The notes under the pieces were generated by a model, which saw only the letters and a list, made by a program, of their open reading frames with translations, was not told the origin of the DNA and made no database searches. A DNA stretch of 64,000 bases from Apodemus sylvaticus (lineage: Eukaryota; Chordata; Mammalia; Rodentia; Muridae), in NCBI RefSeq assembly GCF_947179515.1, contig NC_067480.1, positions 14,285,588 through 14,349,587 of the forward strand, read 5' to 3'. The position numbers were made by a program, and so were the translations under genes. This document shows, piece by piece, positions 22,256-34,690 of the stretch (positions within the stretch are counted from its first letter, which is position 1; each line of letters opens with the position of its first letter).

Positions 22256-24390
22256 GCTGATTCAGCTAGGGAGTCATACTAATCTCACAGGAAAATAAAT
22301 GACATTGTTCCTCCCAGTTCCTCCTTTTACTCAAAACCTCCCAGTAATTTTCATGTTTCTCTCAAACTGTTGATGGAATTCAGACCTGTTCAAGCCATAT
22401 ATTTAATTCTTGTCTGTTTCTCTTATATTGTCCTTTGACAATCTTCTCCCTGTTCCCACACTCTGAAGAAAGTCCTGTTATTTCACTCTCCAGGACTATT
22501 TCAATTTTCAGTGTGAGGCCATGCAGAGGCTTCTCCATGCTATATTCTTAACAAGTCCATTTCAGGTTTAACGAGAATTTGATTGCCTTAACGATGAATC
22601 CCATGGAAAACTACCCATCTCCATTCTAGGGATCCTAAGTCAAGATGACCAGGTAATTTATCATAGTGTCGGTTAAAGCACTTGCTTGTGCTGAACCTCT
22701 CCAGTCAACTGCTTATGCTAGCTCCTGGTAAACTGCTTACTTCTGTGAATTTTCCCCTGCAGCTGCCACACAATACACCAGCAAGTGTTTTATTTTTCTT
22801 TAAAAACTCCATGCTCTGGACACTTTGGGCTACACTTAGACAGCAAATAGTGTAGTCCCAGTGAGCTGGAATAAAAACTTTCAGTAGGCTATAAATTGTG
22901 TCTGAGTAGTCATCTGTGGCAGGTTTTCTGTAAAATTAGTAGGCCACAGGTTACTACTAAAACACTCTGAATAGTCTCATATATTGAAAATTTTATTAGG
23001 TTAAGGTTTTTATTCCAGTTCTCTGCCATTGATTTCATTGAGCCTAAGTAGTAGGTGTTCAATTAATATGGAATTAATCATGTATTCATCTTCATTGAAG
23101 GCAACGCAAAACTGCCAGTACTGGCTCTACTCACTAGTATGCTCATACCTTTACCAATATCTTCCAAAGTAGTGCCACTGACTATGTCCCAAAATGACAG
23201 TGTGGAGATCTGGAAGGCTGACCAGATAAATAGGATTGCTTGAGAATAGATCAAACCCTACTCTCAGCATTTCTTAGAAACCTGCATAATGGGCTTCTGC
23301 CTGGCAGGAGCAGATTTCTTCTATCTCCCCCTGCCACTTGCAAATGGGGCATCTGGTTCTCTGTTGGAATATACCCTGGTTCTGTGTAAAAGAGCCCACT
23401 CACCTCCAGGCTCTTTTGGACTCTATCAAAATATACCTGCCTTACATGTCAAAGCCAGCAGGCTCTTCAGGTCAGATAGTCTCCAGCTAGCCTCCCGACC
23501 CTTCAACCTCCCATACTCCTCCTGCTCTGTGCTAACTCGCAGATTATTTCAGCCTATAGTTTCCTATCCTGTCATAGCTACCTTTTTGTCTTCTCTCTTC
23601 TCCCTGGAGTTGGCCATGAAGGAGTCCATCTGCTGTCTTCTCTGTCTCCTGAGAGGTAGCCATGACAGTTTTGAAGTCTTCAAATCCCTTGGCAAATTTC
23701 TCTTTATCACCAAAAAAGTAGCAAGGTGACAATTTCCTATTTTTCAATGGAGTGCTATTTGGTCCAGTTTGGTAGTAACATTGGGCCTTGTATAAATATG
23801 AATAATTATGTATAGAATCTTATAATAAATAGGAAGTTCAAGCAAACACTTGTTCTAAAGTTTTAAAGAAAGAGTATGTAAATAAAATTGTAATAGGTGC
23901 TATATTTTTACATCTGAATGGTTATATTAGTTGCATGATTAAGTCACATCACAGTGATTTTGATGGTCCATGTGTCCAATAAATTTTGAGCTTATTTGAG
24001 AGAAACAGGGACACTGAAAAGTAGACTAGCGTGTACAAAATACAGAAACAAGGTCCTAGTACTCACACTGTTCTCGGGAAACTGACTCCCTCCATTCCAC
24101 TGACATTTTTGAATATTTGATAGATTATTGAAAGAAAAGGTCAGAAAACTGTAGTTGGGTATGGAATGTATAATTTAGCAATCTGAAAATAATTCAGAAA
24201 AGAATAAAATATTCAAATACATTTAGGCACATAGTAATTATTAATGAAACAATTAATGAATTTGAAAAAGCAGAGAGGTATATGGGAGTATTTGGAAATA
24301 AGGTTGGCAAGAAATTTGAACTACATTATCAAAACTACAGAAGAATGTGTTTAACCTTAAATGACAATCCTAGCTTATAATGTGTATATG
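22256..24390. other. Low-repeat sequence with a 146-codon open frame
   Basis: The plus-strand frame 23289-23729 (146 codons) is the longest uninterrupted frame outside L1. It lies in a locally C/T-rich block (about 23280-23740), has no domain I recognise, and has no clear splice signals. Leu/Ser/Pro-rich content is what C/T-rich DNA gives by chance. The block could be a fragment of an old LTR, but I see no defining ends. Confidence 0.35.
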
Positions 24391-24394
24391 TAAA

Positions 24395-24500
24395 TAAAGA
24401 TTGTAGTGGTTTTACTATGCTCAGCCCAAGGAGTAGCACTATTTAGAGGTATGGCCTTGTTAGAGTAGGTGTGGCTTTATTGGTGGAAGTGTGTTTTCAG
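24395..24500 (+). mobile_element. Fragment of a dispersed rodent repeat, family not named
   Basis: The string around AGCACTATTTAGAGGTATGG and CCTTGTTAGAGTAGGTGTGG is one I associate with a common mouse/rat dispersed repeat, but I cannot name the family with confidence. Confidence 0.45.
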
Positions 24501-24622
24501 TTATAAATAAAAATGAAGTATCAAAATATATGCTCTATTTGAAAATCACTAATATAAAATTCCATGACCAAATCTGGATCTTTTGATGAATTAAAAACTT
24601 GATGATGATAAAAGCATTCTGT

Positions 24623-25007
24623 ACATTAGAAACAATGAATTCATGAAATTCTTAGGCAAATGGATGGAGCTGGAGAACATCATTCTAAGTGAGGTAACTC
24701 AGTCTCAAAAGATCAGTCATGGTATGCACTCACTAATAAGTAGATATTAGCCTAGAAAACTGGAATACCCAAAACATAATCCACACATCAAATGAGGTAC
24801 AAGAAGAAAAGAGGAGTGGCCCCTGGTTCTGGAAAGACTCAGTGTAGCAGTATTGGGCAAAACCAGAACAGGGAAGTGGGAAGAGGTTGGTAGGATAAAA
24901 GGGTAGGGAAGGGGGCTTATGGGACTTCTGAGAAGTGGGGGGGGGGGGGCAGAAAAGGGGATATCATTTGAAATGTAAATAAAAATATATCGAATAAAAA
25001 AAGAAAT
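24623..25007 (+). mobile_element. 5'-truncated young rat L1 3' end, plus strand
   Basis: It begins 21 codons or so before the ORF2 end (reading NNEFMKFLGKWMELENIILS), passes the ORF2 stop and the whole 3' UTR, a 13-base G run (24937-24949), and ends AAATGTAAATAAAAATATAT then CGAATAAAAAA. Flanks AGCATTCTGT at 24613-24622 and 25008-25017 are a perfect 10-bp target-site duplication. At about 385 bases it is a severely truncated, dead insertion. Confidence 0.95.
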
Positions 25008-25017
25008 AGCATTCTGT

Positions 25018-25384
25018 GTGAGGCTAATTTATTTAGGCACAGACATCTTTATGTTGAGTTTAATATTTATTATTATTTTTTCTTGCCTGATACAGTTAGG
25101 AAGGATAACACCCACTGTAGTTTTACTATGTCTACAGCCTATAATCTTTCAACAGAGTGTGGAGATTAAAACAAAATAGGGGATATGCATTGTCTCTGGC
25201 CAATAAGGGACTGTGCCCATTTTCTCATTCATTTAATATGCTCAAGAAATCATCTAGGCTACGAGACACCTGTGCTTAGAGAATTCAGTGCATACATTGT
25301 CTAATCATATAGTAAACCTTTCTACACCATAGTGTCATCTCACCTGAATTAAGAGCTTACCTACAAAGGCACTACATTTTTTTT
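25018..25384. other. Unclassified sequence
   Basis: Nothing recognised between the two L1 pieces. Confidence 0.4.
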
Positions 25385-26005
25385 ATTTTTTATTTTCATT
25401 GGATATTTTATTTACTTACACTTCAAATGTTATGCCCTTTCACAGTTTCCCCTCTGGAAACCCCATATCAAATCCTGCCTCCCCCTAGCCCACCCATCCA
25501 CTCCGACCTCACCACCCTGGCATTCCCTTACACTGGAGCATTAAGCCATGACCAAGGGCCTCTCCTCCCACTGATGTCCAACAAGACCATCCTCTGCTAT
25601 ATATGCATCTGAAGCCATGGGTCCCTCCATATATACTTTTTTTTGTTAGTGTTTAGTTGCTGGGAGATCTGAGAAGTCTGGTTGGTTGATATTGTTGTTC
25701 TTCCTATAGGGTGGCAAACCCCTTCAGCTCCTACAGTCCTTTCTCTAATTCCTCCATTTGGGACCCTGTACATAGTCCAATGGTTGACTGCAAGCATCTG
25801 CCTCTGTATTTGTTATGCTCTGGCAGAGCCTCTCAAGAGAAAGCTATATCAGGTTCCTGTCAGCAAGCACTTCTTAGCATCTGCAACAGGGTCTGGGTTT
25901 GGTGTCTGTATCTGCAATGGATCTCCAGGTAATACAGTCTCTAGATGGCCTCTCCTTCAGTCTTTGCTGTACACTTTGTCTTCATATCTTCTCCCTTTAG
26001 AATTT
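25385..26005 (-). mobile_element. Lx-type L1 3' UTR, minus strand (left part of split element)
   Basis: T-rich edge, TTACTTACACTTCAAATGTT, then the reversed Lx 3' UTR in order: 'ccatcctctgctatatatgc', 'tccaatggttgactgcaagc', 'aagagaaagctatatcaggt'. It stops at 26005 at the target repeat of an inserted L1 and resumes at 28091. Confidence 0.85.
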
Positions 26006-26016
26006 TTCCTGCTTCT

Positions 26017-28079
26017 TTTTTTAAATTTTTTATTATTTTCTATATTCTTTGTTTACATTCCAGATGATTTTCCCTTTCCCGGGTCTCCCCTACCCATACG
26101 TCCCATAAGCCCTCTTCCCTCTGCCTATTCTCCAATCAATCCCCTCCTACTTCTCTGTTTTGGCAATCTCCTACAATTCTGGACTAAGTCTTTCCAGGAC
26201 CAGGGCCCTTTCCTTTCTCCTTCTTGGGAATCATTTGATATGTGAATTGTGTCTTGGATATTCAGAGCTTCTGGTCTAATATCTACTTATCAGTGACTGC
26301 ATTCCATGTGTGTTCTTTAGTGATTGGGTTACCTCACTTAGGATGATATATTCCAGACCCAACCATTTGCCTAAGAATTTCATGAATTCATTGTTTTTAA
26401 TTGCTGAGTAGTATTCCATTGTGTAAATATACCACATTTTCTGTATCCATTCTTCCTTTGAGGGACATCTAGGTTCTTTCCAGCTTCTAGCTATTATAAA
26501 TAAGGCTGCTATGAACATTGGGAAACATGTGTCCTTATTGAATGCTGGGGAATCCTCTGGGTATATGCCCACGAGTGGTAGAGCAGTGAGGTGCCATGCC
26601 CAGTTTTCTGAGGAATCACCAGACTGATTTCCAGAGTGGTTGTACCAACTTGCATTCCCACCAGCAGTGGAGGAGTGTTCCTCTTTCTCCACATCCTTAC
26701 CAACACATGCTGTCTCCTGAGTTTTTAATCTTAGCCATTCTGACTGGTGTAAGGTGATATCTCAGGGTTGTTTTGATTTGCATTTCCCTAATCACTAATG
26801 ATGCTGAACATTTCTTAAGGTACTTCGCAGCCATTCGAAGTTCTTCAGGTGAAAATTCTTTGTTTAGCTCTGTACCCCATTTTTAATAGGGTTATTTGGC
26901 TCTCTGGAGTCTAACTTCCTGAGTTCTTTGTATATATTGGATATTAGCCCTCTGTCAGATGTAGGGTTGATGAAGATATTTTCCCAATTTGTTGGTTACT
27001 GTTTTGTCCTCTTGACAGTGTACTTTACCTTACAGAAACTTTGTAAATTTATGAGGTCCCATTTGTCAATTCTTGATCTTAGAGCATAAACTATTTGTGT
27101 TCTGTTCAGGAGCCTTTCACCTGTGCCTGTGTCCTCAAGGTTCTTCCCCAGTTTCTTTTCTATTAGTTTATTGTGTCTGGTTTTATGCAGAGGTCCTTGA
27201 TCCACTTGGAGTTGAGCATAGTACAAGGAGATAAGAATAGATCAATTCGCATTCTTCTGCATGTTGACCTCCAGTTGAGCCAGCACCATTTGTTAAAAAG
27301 ACTGTCTTCTTTCCACTGGATGGTTTCAGCTCCTTTGTCAAAAATCAAGTTACCATAGGTGTGTGGGTTCATTTCTGGGTCTTTATTCCTATTTCATTGA
27401 TCTACCTGCCTGTCACTGTACCAATACCATTCAGTTTTTAACACTATTGCTCTGTAGTACTGCTTGAGTTCTGGGATATTGAATCAAGGCTGCCCCCTCT
27501 CTCCATATCTTTTCAATACAGTACTTGAAGTTCTAGGTAGAACCATTAGACAACATAAAGAGGTCAAAGGAATACAAATTGGAAAGGAAAAAGTCAAATT
27601 ATCACTATTTGCAGATGATATAATAGTATACTTAAGTGACCCAAAAAACTCCACCAGAGAACCCCTACAGCTGATAAACAACTTCAGCAAAGTGGCTGAT
27701 TATAAAATAAAACTCAAGCAAATCAGTAGCCTTCCTATACTCAAAAGGATAAACAGGCTGAGAAATAAATTATGGAAATGACACCCTTCACAATTGCCAC
27801 AAACAATATATAGTATCTTGGTGTGATTCTAAGCAAACAAGTGAAAGATATGTATGACAAAAACCTCATATCTCTGAAGAAGGAAATTGAAGAACAACTC
27901 AGAAAATGCTTGTGGATTGGCAGGATTAATATAGTAAAAATGGTCATGTTGCCAAAAGCAATATACAGATTCAATGCAACCCTCATCAAAATCCCAACTC
28001 AGTTCTTAATACAGTTAGAAAGAGCAATTCTCAAATTCATCTGGAATAACAAAAAACCCAGGATATCTAAAACTATTTG
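26017..28079 (-). mobile_element. Twin-primed (5'-inverted) L1 inserted in the Lx
   Basis: The left part, 26017 to about 27483, is a minus-strand L1: T-rich tail, 3' UTR, ORF2 C-terminus. At about 27483/27484 the strand flips: 27484-28079 is plus-strand ORF2 from the RT core (reading 'ggctgccccctctctccata', FADD at about 27609-27620) to AAAAAACCCAGGATATCTAA. In L1 coordinates the inverted piece ends about 25-30 bases before the other part begins, the small deletion expected from twin priming. Flanks TTCCTGCTTCT (26006-26016) and TTCCTACTTCT (28080-28090) are an 11-bp target-site duplication with one mismatch, so both halves are one event. Confidence 0.93.
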
Positions 28080-28090
28080 TTCCTACTTCT

Positions 28091-28258
28091 AAGAACAACT
28101 AAAGCATCCATACTTTGGTCTTCCTTCTTCTTGACCTTCATATGATCTGTGAATAGTATCTTGGCTATTCCAAGCTTTTGGGCTAATATCCACTTATCAG
28201 TGAGTGCATACTATGTGTGTTCTTTTGTGACTGGGTTACCTTGCTCAGCATATTTTTT
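28091..28258 (-). mobile_element. Lx-type L1, minus strand, resumed part
   Basis: TTTGGTCTTCCTTCTTCTTG, 'ttctgtgaatagtatcttgg'-like sequence and GGGCTAATATCCACTTATCA continue the Lx cut at 26005 toward its ORF2 stop. It ends before ORF2 proper. Confidence 0.82.
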
Positions 28259-28324
28259 AGTGGTCAGTTGGCAAAAGAAGACAACTGATTGTAGAAAACA
28301 TGCAGAAAGGCAAATCCTCTAAAC

Positions 28325-28545
28325 CAGTAATTTTTTAGGTACAACCTCTCTGTGGGTTGAGCATTACTTTTCACAGGGATATAATTTCAGATATCCTGTA
28401 TATTTGATATATACATGGCAGTTCATAACTGTAGGAAAATTACAGTTATAGAATAGCAATGAGGTGAGTATATGGCTAGGCTACCTTCAACATGAGGGAC
28501 TATAATAGAGGTCACAACATTTATGAAGATTAAAAAACCTCTTCT
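28325..28545 (+). mobile_element. URR1-like non-autonomous hAT DNA transposon fragment
   Basis: Contains CTTTTCACAGGGATATAATT, then GTTCATAACTGTAGGAAAAT, TACAGTTATAGAATAGCAAT, 'tcaacatgagggactataat' and GGTCACAACATTTATGAAG. That order fits the rodent URR1 consensus as I remember it. Terminal inverted repeats are not intact. Confidence 0.7.
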
Positions 28546-29217
28546 TCAAATGTATTAACTCTAAGTCAGAAAAGCTCAAATATTAACTGCAATAAAAACA
28601 ACCACAAACCAAGTACGACAAATTACATATGAGGTTATAAATGGCATGTCAACAATACCAGAGTTGACTAATTTGCCTCAGTGCACCTCTTCCACTGTTT
28701 CTTATGAAACACCTTTCCTCATTTTATAATGCTTAGTCACTGAACCCAGTAAAATATGGAGGAAATTAAGCTGAATACATTCTGGGAATAAGTTATAAGA
28801 AGATAGGTAATTTCTGCCTTGTTCTCTGTGGACATCAGGCTTCATGTATGAAATATGACTATTCTAGATTTTCCATGGTGTGAAGAAGAACTAGATACTT
28901 TGAGAATATATACAATAGGAAATGTCTTTGTCAGTTTACAGATGGTCTATTGGTCTCAGTTAATAGGTTAGCTCCATTTCCAGGTGAATGGAGAAGAAAC
29001 AAGATACCCAGGAAAGCCGAGAGAGTAAGATCCATGCGAACAAGCTATGGGTTCAATATGTAGCAATCACTGTGCACTTGAACTAGAAAACATAAATTTG
29101 GGGTACTATAGGTTGAAGTTTGATGGAATGATGATGCAAGCCAACTGTGTATCCTTAAACTCACAATCAGAAAAATCACTATTAAAATATATATTTAGGA
29201 CACTAAATACAAAGATT
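28546..29217. other. Unclassified sequence
   Basis: No gene or repeat recognised. Confidence 0.4.
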
Positions 29218-31610
29218 CTTCAAGTAGGCTTCATCCCAGGGATGCAGGAATGGTTCAATAAAAGGAAATCCATCAATGCTATCCACTACATAAACAAACT
29301 CAAAGAAAAAAACCATATGATCATCTCATTAGATGCAGAAAAAGCATTTGACAAAATTCAGCATCCTTTCATGCTAAAAGTCTAGGAAAGACCAGGAATT
29401 CAAGGCCCATACCTAAACATCGTTAAAGCAATATACAGCAAACCGGTAGCGAACATCAAACTAAACAGAGAGAAACTTGAAACAATCCCACTAAAATCAG
29501 GGACTAGACAAGGGTGTCCTCTCTCTCCATATCTTTTCAATATAGTACTTGAAGTTCTAGCTAGAGCAATTAGGCAACATAAGGAGGTCAAGGGGATACA
29601 AATTGGAAAGGAAGAAGTGAAATTATCTCTATTTGCAGATGACATGATAGTCTACTTAAGTGACCCAAAAACCTCCACCTGAGAACTCCTACAGCTGATA
29701 AACAACTTCAGCAAAGTGGCTGGTTATAAAATCAACTCAAGCAAATCAGTTGCCTTCCTATACTCAAAGGATAAGCAGGCTGAGAAAGAAGTTAGGGAAA
29801 TGACACCCTTCACAATAGCCACAAACAATATAAAGTATCTTGGTGTGACTCTAACCAAACAAGTGAAAGATCTGTATGACAAGAACTTCAGGTCTCTGAA
29901 GAAGGAAATCTAACAAGACCTCAGAAAATGGAAAAATCTGCCATGCTCGTGGATCGGCAGGATTAATATAGTTAAAATGGCCATCTTGCCAAAAGCAACC
30001 TACAGATTCAATGCAATCCCCATCAAAATCCCAACTCAGTTCTTCACAGAGTTAGAAAAAGCAATTCTCAAATTCATCTGGAATAACAAAAAACCCAGGA
30101 TAGCTAAAACTATTCTCAACAACAAAGAAATTATGGGGGAATCAGTATCCCTGACTTCAAGCAATACTACAGAGCAATAGTGTTGAAAAAAAACTGCATG
30201 GTATTGGTACAGTGACAGACAAGTGGACCAATGGAATAAAATTGAAGATCCAGAAATGAATCCACACACCTATGGTCACTTGATCTTCGACAAAGGGGCT
30301 AAAAACATCCAGTGGAAAAAAGATAGACTTTTCAACAAATGGTGCTGGATCAATTGGAGGTCAGCATGCAGAAGAATGCGAATTGATCCATTCTTATCTC
30401 CATGTACTAAACTTCACTCCAAGTGTATCAAGGACCTCCATGTAAAACCAGACACACTGAAACTAATAGAAAAGAAACTGGGGAAGACCCTAGAGGACAT
30501 GGGCATGGGGGAAAAGTTCCTGAACAGATCACCAATAGCTTATGCTTTAAGATCAAGAATTGACAAATGGGACCTCATAGAATTACAAAGTTTCTGTAAG
30601 GCAAAGGACACTGTTAAAAGGACAAAATGGCAACCATAAAATTGGGAAAGGATATTCACCAACCCCACATCTGATAGAGGGCTAATATCCAATATATACA
30701 AAGAACTCAAGAAGTTAGACCCCAGGGAACCAAATAACCCTATAAAAAATGGGGTACAGAACTAAACAAAGAATTTTCACCTGAAGAAATTCGGATGGCT
30801 GAGAGGCACCTTAAGAAGTGCTCAACATCATTAGTCATTAGGGAAATGCAAATCAAAACAACCCTGAGATTTCACCTCACACCAGTCAGAATGGCTAAAG
30901 TCAAAAACTCAGGAGACAACAGTTGTTGGCGAGGATGTGGAGAAAGAGGAACACTCCTCCACTGCTGGTGGGGCTGTAAGATGGTACAACCGCTTTGGAA
31001 ATCAGTCTGGTGGTTCCTCAGAAAACTGGACATGACACTTCCGGAGGACCCTGCTATACCTCTCCTGGGCATATACCCAAAGGATTCCCCGGCATGCAAT
31101 AAAGACACATGCTCCATTATGTTCATAGCAGCCTTATTTATAATAGCCAGAAGCTGGAAAGAACCCAGATGCCCCTCAAAGGAGGAATGGATACAGAAAA
31201 TGTGGTATATTTACACAATAGAATACTACTCAGCAATTCACAAAATTTTTAGGCAAATGGTTTGATCTGGAAAATATCATCCTAAGTGAGGTAACTCAGT
31301 CACAAAAGAATACATATGGAATGCAATCTCTGATAAGTGGATATTAATTAGCCCAGAAGCCTTGAATACCCAAGGCACAAATTGCATAACAAACGACTCC
31401 CATGAAGAAGTGTGGAGGAGGTCCTGATCCTGGAAAGGATTGATCTAGCATTCGAGGTGAATATAAAGACAGAGTAAAAAAGGAGGGAGGTCATTGGAGA
31501 ATGGATGGAGAGAAGAAGGTTTATGGGACAAAAGGGAAAGGGGGGATCCGGGAAAGGGGAAATCATTTGGAATGTAAACAAAGAATATAGAAAAGAAAAA
31601 AAAAGGAAAA
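29218..31610 (+). mobile_element. 5'-truncated L1, plus strand
   Basis: It starts in the ORF2 RT fingers (TAGGCTTCATCCCAGGGATG) and runs through RT, thumb, C-terminal region and 3' UTR to CATTTGGAATGTAAACAAAG and an A-rich tail. I see no convincing target-site duplication. It lies directly against the next, older L1, whose own truncated start is at about 31620. Confidence 0.88.
29240..31260 (+). pseudogene. L1 ORF2 remnant with FADD and intact cysteine motif
   Basis: Reverse transcriptase of L1, without the endonuclease. FADD is at 29632-29643. Stops break the frame: TAG at about 29383, and TGA at 29680-29682 where relatives have an Arg codon. A frameshift lies near 30130 and another near 30750. 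The block from 30795 keeps the ORF2 C-terminal cysteine motif C-x3-C-x7-H-x4-C at its residues 44, 48, 56 and 61. Near the natural end, the residues between YYSAI and FRQMV are lost by a small deletion (about 31240). Not functional. Confidence 0.85.
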
Positions 31611-31619
31611 AAGTGTCAC

Positions 31620-32782
31620 TGATATGAATATTGAGGCAAAAGATACTCAATAAAATTCTCACAAACAGAATCCAAGAACACATTAAAAAGATCATCTATC
31701 ATGACCAAGTAGGCTTCATCCCAGAGATTCAGGGATGGTTCAATATACAAAAATCCATCAATGTAATCTACTATATAAACAAACTCAAAGAAAAAAACAT
31801 GATTATCTCAGTAGATGCTAAAAAAACTATTTCACAAAATTCAACACACCTTCATGGTAAAAGAGTCTTGGACAGATCAGGACCTCAAGGCCCATATCTA
31901 AACATAATAAAAGCAATATACAGCAAACCATTAGCCAACATCAAATGAAATGGAGAGAAATTTAAAGCAATCCCACTAAAACCAGGGACTAGACAAGGCT
32001 TCCCACTGTCTCCTTACCTACTCAATAAAGTCCTATTCAGAGCAATTGGACAACAAAAGGAGGTGAAAGAGATACAAACTGGAAAGGAAGAAGTCAAAAT
32101 ATCACTATTTGCAGATGATGTGATAATAAACTTAGGTAACCCCAAAAGTTCTACAAACAACTTCAGCAAAGTGGCAGATAGAAAATTAACTCAAAAAATC
32201 AGTAGCCTTTCTCTACTCAAAGGATAAACAGGCTAAGAAAGAAATTAGGAAAACAACACCATTCACAATAGAAACAAATAACATAAAATACCATGGTGTG
32301 ACTCTAACCAAACAAATAAAAGATCTGTATGACAAGAACTTCAAGTCTCTGAAGAAAGAAATGGGTGAAGATCTCAGAAGATGGAAAGATCTCCCATGCT
32401 CATGGATTGACAGGATTAATATAGTAAAATCAGACATCTTGCCAAGTGCAATATACAGATTTAATGCAATCCCCATCAAAATTCCAACTCAATTCTTCGA
32501 GGAGTTAGAAAGAGCAATTTGCAAATTCATTTGGAATAAAAATAAACATGATAATGAAAACTATTCTCAACAATTAAAGAACTTCTCAAGCTGAATTACA
32601 GAGCAATTGTGATAAAAATTGCATGGAATTGGTACAGAGATATGGAGGTAAATCAATGGAATAGAATAGAAGATCCAGAAATTAACCCATACACCTATGG
32701 TCATTTGATCTTTGGCAAAGGAGCTAATACCATCCAGTGGTAAAAAGACAGCATTTTCAACAAACGACGCTGATTCAATTGA
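31620..32782 (+). mobile_element. Old (Lx-type) L1 ORF2, plus strand, left part
   Basis: Begins near ATGAATATTGAGGCAAAAGA in the ORF2 RT fingers. FADD is retained at 32108-32119, followed by Val-Ile. It runs to the segment 'acgacgctgattcaattg', then is interrupted. Stops and deletions are frequent (for example a loss just after the FADD region around 32150-32165). Confidence 0.8.
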
Positions 32783-33202
32783 TTCTAGGCCCTCTGAAAG
32801 TTCCCTATCCATGAATATAAAAACATTCAACTTCCAGTCAAGATAATACTCTTAAATATTCCAGCTTCTGATAAGTCCATTTGGAGGCTGGTTTCATTTA
32901 AAACATTTTACACAAAGGGTCATTAAACACCTACAGGGTAAAGAGGAGGAGGTCAAAACCTTCTTGAGCAGAAAGTTTTGGGGAAACTGCACAGTTTCCA
33001 TTTCTTAGTCCACCATCAAATCTCAGTCCTTGCATCACTGTTTTTCCACCAGATTGAGTTTAGGCACACCAGTTAGATGCTGAATTCTATGTACACATTT
33101 TACAAGGAGCTTCCATTTTTCTTTTACACATATTTGTTCTAACATAGAAAATTGACTCATAGAATTTGACATAATCAACGAAGAGTCTCAAAAGGAATAC
33201 AA
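32783..33202. other. 420-bp non-L1 segment inside the Lx
   Basis: Not L1 and not recognised. It lies between two related 22-base strings of ORF2 sequence (32760-32781 and 33201-33222), each reading like ACAAA-GGTGCTGGTTCAACTG, with about five differences. See findings. Confidence 0.5.
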
Positions 33203-34690
33203 ATGGTGCTGGTTCAACTGGCAGTCATCATGTACAAGAATGCAAATTGATCCAGTCTTATCTCCTTGTACAAAACTAAAGTCCAAGTGGATTAAGGACC
33301 TCCACATAAAACTAGTTACACTGAAACTAAGAGAAGACCAAGTGGTGAAGAGTACAGGGGAAATTTTCCTGAAGAGAACACCAATGGTTTATGTTCTAAG
33401 GTCAAAAAATAGACAAATAGGACCTCATAAAATTGCAAAGCTTCTATAAGGGCACTGTCAATAGCACAAAATGGCATCCAACAGATTGTGAAAAGATTTT
33501 TACCAATCCTATATCCAGTAGAGGCCTAATATACAATATGTGTAAAGACTTCAAGAACTTAAACTCCAGAGAACCTAACAATCCTATTAAAAACAGGGTA
33601 CAGAGCTAAACAAATAATTCTCAACTGAGGAAAATTGAATGGCTGAGAATCACCTAAAGAAATATTCAACATCCTTGGTCATCAGGGAAATGCAAATCAA
33701 AACAACCCTGAAATTCCACCTCACACCTGTCAGAATGATTAAGATCAAAAACTCAGGTGATAGCAGATTCTTTGGAGGATGTGGAGAAAGAGGAACACTC
33801 CTTACTGCTGGTTTGATTGAAAGCTGGAAAAGCACTCTGGAATGGATATAGAAAATGTGGTACATTTACACAGTCATTAAAATCAATGACTTCATGAAAT
33901 TCTTAGGCGAATGGATGGAACTAGAAAGTATTATCCTGAGTGAGGTAACCCAGTCACAAAAGAACACACATGGTAAGCATTCCTGATAAATGGATATTAG
34001 CCCAAGTGCTTGGAATACCCAAGATACTCTTCACAGACTATATGAATCTCAAGAAGAAGGAAGACCAAAGAGTGGATGCTTTAGTCCTTTTTAGATGGGG
34101 GAACAGAATACTTATGGGAGGAAATACTGAGACAGAGTGTGGGGTAGAGACAGAAGGAAAGGCCATCCAGACACTGTCCCACCTAGGGATCCATCCTGTA
34201 TACAGACGCCAAACCCAGACACTATTGCAGGTGCCAAGAAGTGCTTGCTGGCAAAGAGCCTGATATAACTGTCTCCTGAGATGCTATTTTATAGCCTGAC
34301 AATTACAGAGACAGATGTTTGCAGCCAACCATTGGACTGAGTATAGGGTCCTCAATGGGGGGGTTAGAGAAAAGACTGAAGGATCTGAAAGGGTTTGCAA
34401 CCCCATATGAAAAATAATATCAACCAACCAGACCCCCAGAACTCCCAGGGACTGAACCATCAACCAAAGATGGCCTTGCTGGGCATCCATGGTAGGAAAG
34501 GCACTTTTCCTGAAAAGCTCAAAGCCCCCATGTAGGGGAATGCCAGGGTGGGGAGTGGTGAGTGCTTTAGGAGCACCCTCATAGAATTAGAAGGAGGGGG
34601 GATGGAATAGTGAATTTCCTGAGAGAAAACCAGGAAAAGGAATAACATTTGAAATGTAAATAAATAAAATATCCAATAAAAGAAAAAATG
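33203..34690 (+). mobile_element. Lx-type L1, plus strand, right part with full 3' UTR
   Basis: Continues ORF2 from AAATGGTGCTGGTTCAACTG through the C-terminus (with deletions, notably near 33800-33840), then a complete Lx 3' UTR: GAAGAAGGAAGACCAAAGAG, 'gaaggaaaggccatccagac', CAACCATTGGACTGAGTATA, G-rich block, AACATTTGAAATGTAAATAA and an A-rich tail. Together with 31620-32782 it is one element. Confidence 0.85.

Noticed and set aside
25682..26245. 187-codon plus-strand open frame
   Set aside because: It runs through the reversed Lx 3' UTR, across the target repeat and into the next L1, so it is a chance frame in repeat DNA.
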